Below are positions 63,094-64,000 of a stretch of 64,000 bases of DNA, in pieces. Numbering within the stretch: the stretch's first letter is position 1; every line of letters begins with the position of its first letter. The position numbers and the translations under genes were made by a program. Below the pieces are notes generated by a model. That model was not told the DNA's origin. It worked only from the letters and a program-made list of their open reading frames with translations, and did no database searches. The DNA is from Nitrosomonas ureae (GTDB lineage Bacteria; Pseudomonadota; Gammaproteobacteria; Burkholderiales; Nitrosomonadaceae): contig NZ_CP013341.1 of the NCBI RefSeq assembly GCF_001455205.1, positions 1,054,001 to 1,118,000 of the forward strand, written 5' to 3'.

Positions 63094-63918
63094 TTATGAT
63101 AATTCTTTGGTTTTGACTGTTTCAGTAACCTCACACTGAATGCGCTTAGGATCGTGCATTGCATCGCTCCAGGCGAGTGAGCGGTAGTCAAAGCCACTCT
63201 CAATTGTCGGCTTGATAATGTCAAAGTAAGGCGATATATCGAAATCCCTTGGAGTAAAAAGGCTGTGATGGCGGATATGGTAAATATCCGCATAACAATC
63301 TGCACGAGTGAGATCATCCGACCATGTGCGCTGAATTTCCGGCAGAATTGGATAGCGTACCGATTCGAAGGCTTGTGCGATCAAAGTAGAACAAATTGCC
63401 CGCGTAGGATCGTTACTTCCCAATGCCAGTAAGCGTCTGCGGAATCGTGTAGGAACCGGGATCGTTGGGAGTAGATAACGCAAAAGATCGAAGATATGTT
63501 TAAGGTCATACCGATGTCCGATACGTGCGATCGCATAGTCGACAATCCGTTTGCGATCATCATTACTCAAGCCAATGGGACGGCAGATCCGGGTGTGCAT
63601 TTGCGCATAATGCGCTAGTGTAATGGCGCGTACACCTTCTTTCAAATCAGCTTCAATCAGTACTCGGGGAAGTTCCCAAGGAGCGCCATGAGGTAGAACA
63701 TTGCCGATGTAAAGTGCAGCATGTGACCAAGTTGATTGCGTCAGATATTTGATGGCGACACTGACGCGAGTATTTCCCTCTACCAATAGCACATCGCCAG
63801 GCCGTAAGGTGGCTGCTAGTTGTTCCTGGCTGATTGTTGCAACCTGAATGCTTTGCCGTATCTGCTTGGTTAAAAACCGCGCCAATCCACGCCCTATGAT
63901 TTCAGTTGCTTGTCCCAT
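63094..63918 (-). CDS. YiiX/YebB-like NlpC/P60 cysteine hydrolase
   Basis: 274 residues, cytoplasmic or peripheral (no signal peptide). Permuted papain-like landmarks are LRPGDVLLVEGNTRVSVAIKYL, STWSHAALYIG (catalytic His) and AICSTLIAQAF (catalytic Cys), with IARIGHRYDLKHIFDLLRYLLP between them. Members cleave amide or ester bonds in cell-wall peptides or lipids, and specificity is unknown. It is convergent with the RTX gene, 79 bases apart. No gene is visible between 63919 and the window end. Confidence 0.82.
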   Translation of the reverse strand: MGQATEIIGRGLARFLTKQIRQSIQVATISQEQLAATLRPGDVLLVEGNTRVSVAIKYLTQSTWSHAALYIGNVLPHGAPWELPRVLIEADLKEGVRAITLAHYAQMHTRICRPIGLSNDDRKRIVDYAIARIGHRYDLKHIFDLLRYLLPTIPVPTRFRRRLLALGSNDPTRAICSTLIAQAFESVRYPILPEIQRTWSDDLTRADCYADIYHIRHHSLFTPRDFDISPYFDIIKPTIESGFDYRSLAWSDAMHDPKRIQCEVTETVKTKELS

Positions 63919-64000
63919 GAATTTTTCTTATGAAGCGAAATTATCGCTATATAAATGTTCTGCATTTAACCTTTTCTCTATTATATGTATCACAATACGT

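Noticed and set aside
1..64000. CRISPR arrays or tRNA genes
   Set aside because: No regularly spaced identical repeats and no cloverleaf-like GGTTCRA segments were found in the gaps examined.

Overview
This is a chromosomal window from a betaproteobacterium. The gene set and protein style fit an autotrophic ammonia oxidiser of the Nitrosomonas type. The main clue is the cluster tkt-gap-pgk-pyk-fba with rpiA nearby (carbon fixation and glycolysis). No amo, hao or rubisco gene lies in the window, so the genus is an inference. The backbone is ordinary housekeeping DNA. One stretch, about 21.6-33.6 kb, is clearly accessory.

Layout. 0-11 kb: partial ettA, a DUF2835 protein, a pseudouridine synthase, a rhodanese behind three strong hairpins, uppP, thiC behind a TPP riboswitch, a Pcm-like methyltransferase, a TolC-type outer membrane protein, and a very large MscK-type channel. 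11.3-20.5 kb: rnpB, pcnB, folK, panB, panC, dnaA, a compact oriC with DnaA boxes, dnaN, gyrB. The dnaA start sits only 26 bases after panC, so the usual rpmH-rnpA neighbours of dnaA are absent. 20.6-22.3 kb: a lipoprotein of the endonuclease/exonuclease/phosphatase fold and an intact-looking IS200-type element.

22.3-33.6 kb is a composite defence island, all on the plus strand. It holds a SNF2/RapA-like helicase broken by one frameshift, a two-gene AT-rich cassette (a Lys-rich soluble protein and a multi-span membrane protein), a 39-codon chimeric ORF, a DUF1016 (YhcG-type) nuclease, a type III-like DNA methyltransferase (Mod) with a mosaic centre, a RhuM-family protein, and a type III Res helicase-nuclease. 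The chimeric ORF joins the 5' end of a mod gene to the 3' end of a helicase gene. It records past duplication and deletion in the island. The AT-rich pair is the best candidate for something undescribed.

33.8-49.5 kb: a PD40 propeller protein, typA, an ornithine cyclodeaminase homologue, cutA-dsbD-tlpA-like redox genes, a BON lipoprotein, a DUF2784 protein, ttcA, and a three-gene cupredoxin/DUF411/cytochrome c operon likely linked to copper. A GAF-GGDEF-EAL protein with a degenerate GGDEF site, an orphan phoU and rpiA follow. 49.7-56.9 kb: fba, pyk, pgk, gap and tkt on the minus strand. 57-64 kb: gdhA, a soluble lytic transglycosylase, the multifunctional cca gene, a short RTX protein and a YiiX-like cysteine hydrolase. 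I saw no tRNA, 16S/23S/5S rRNA or CRISPR array.
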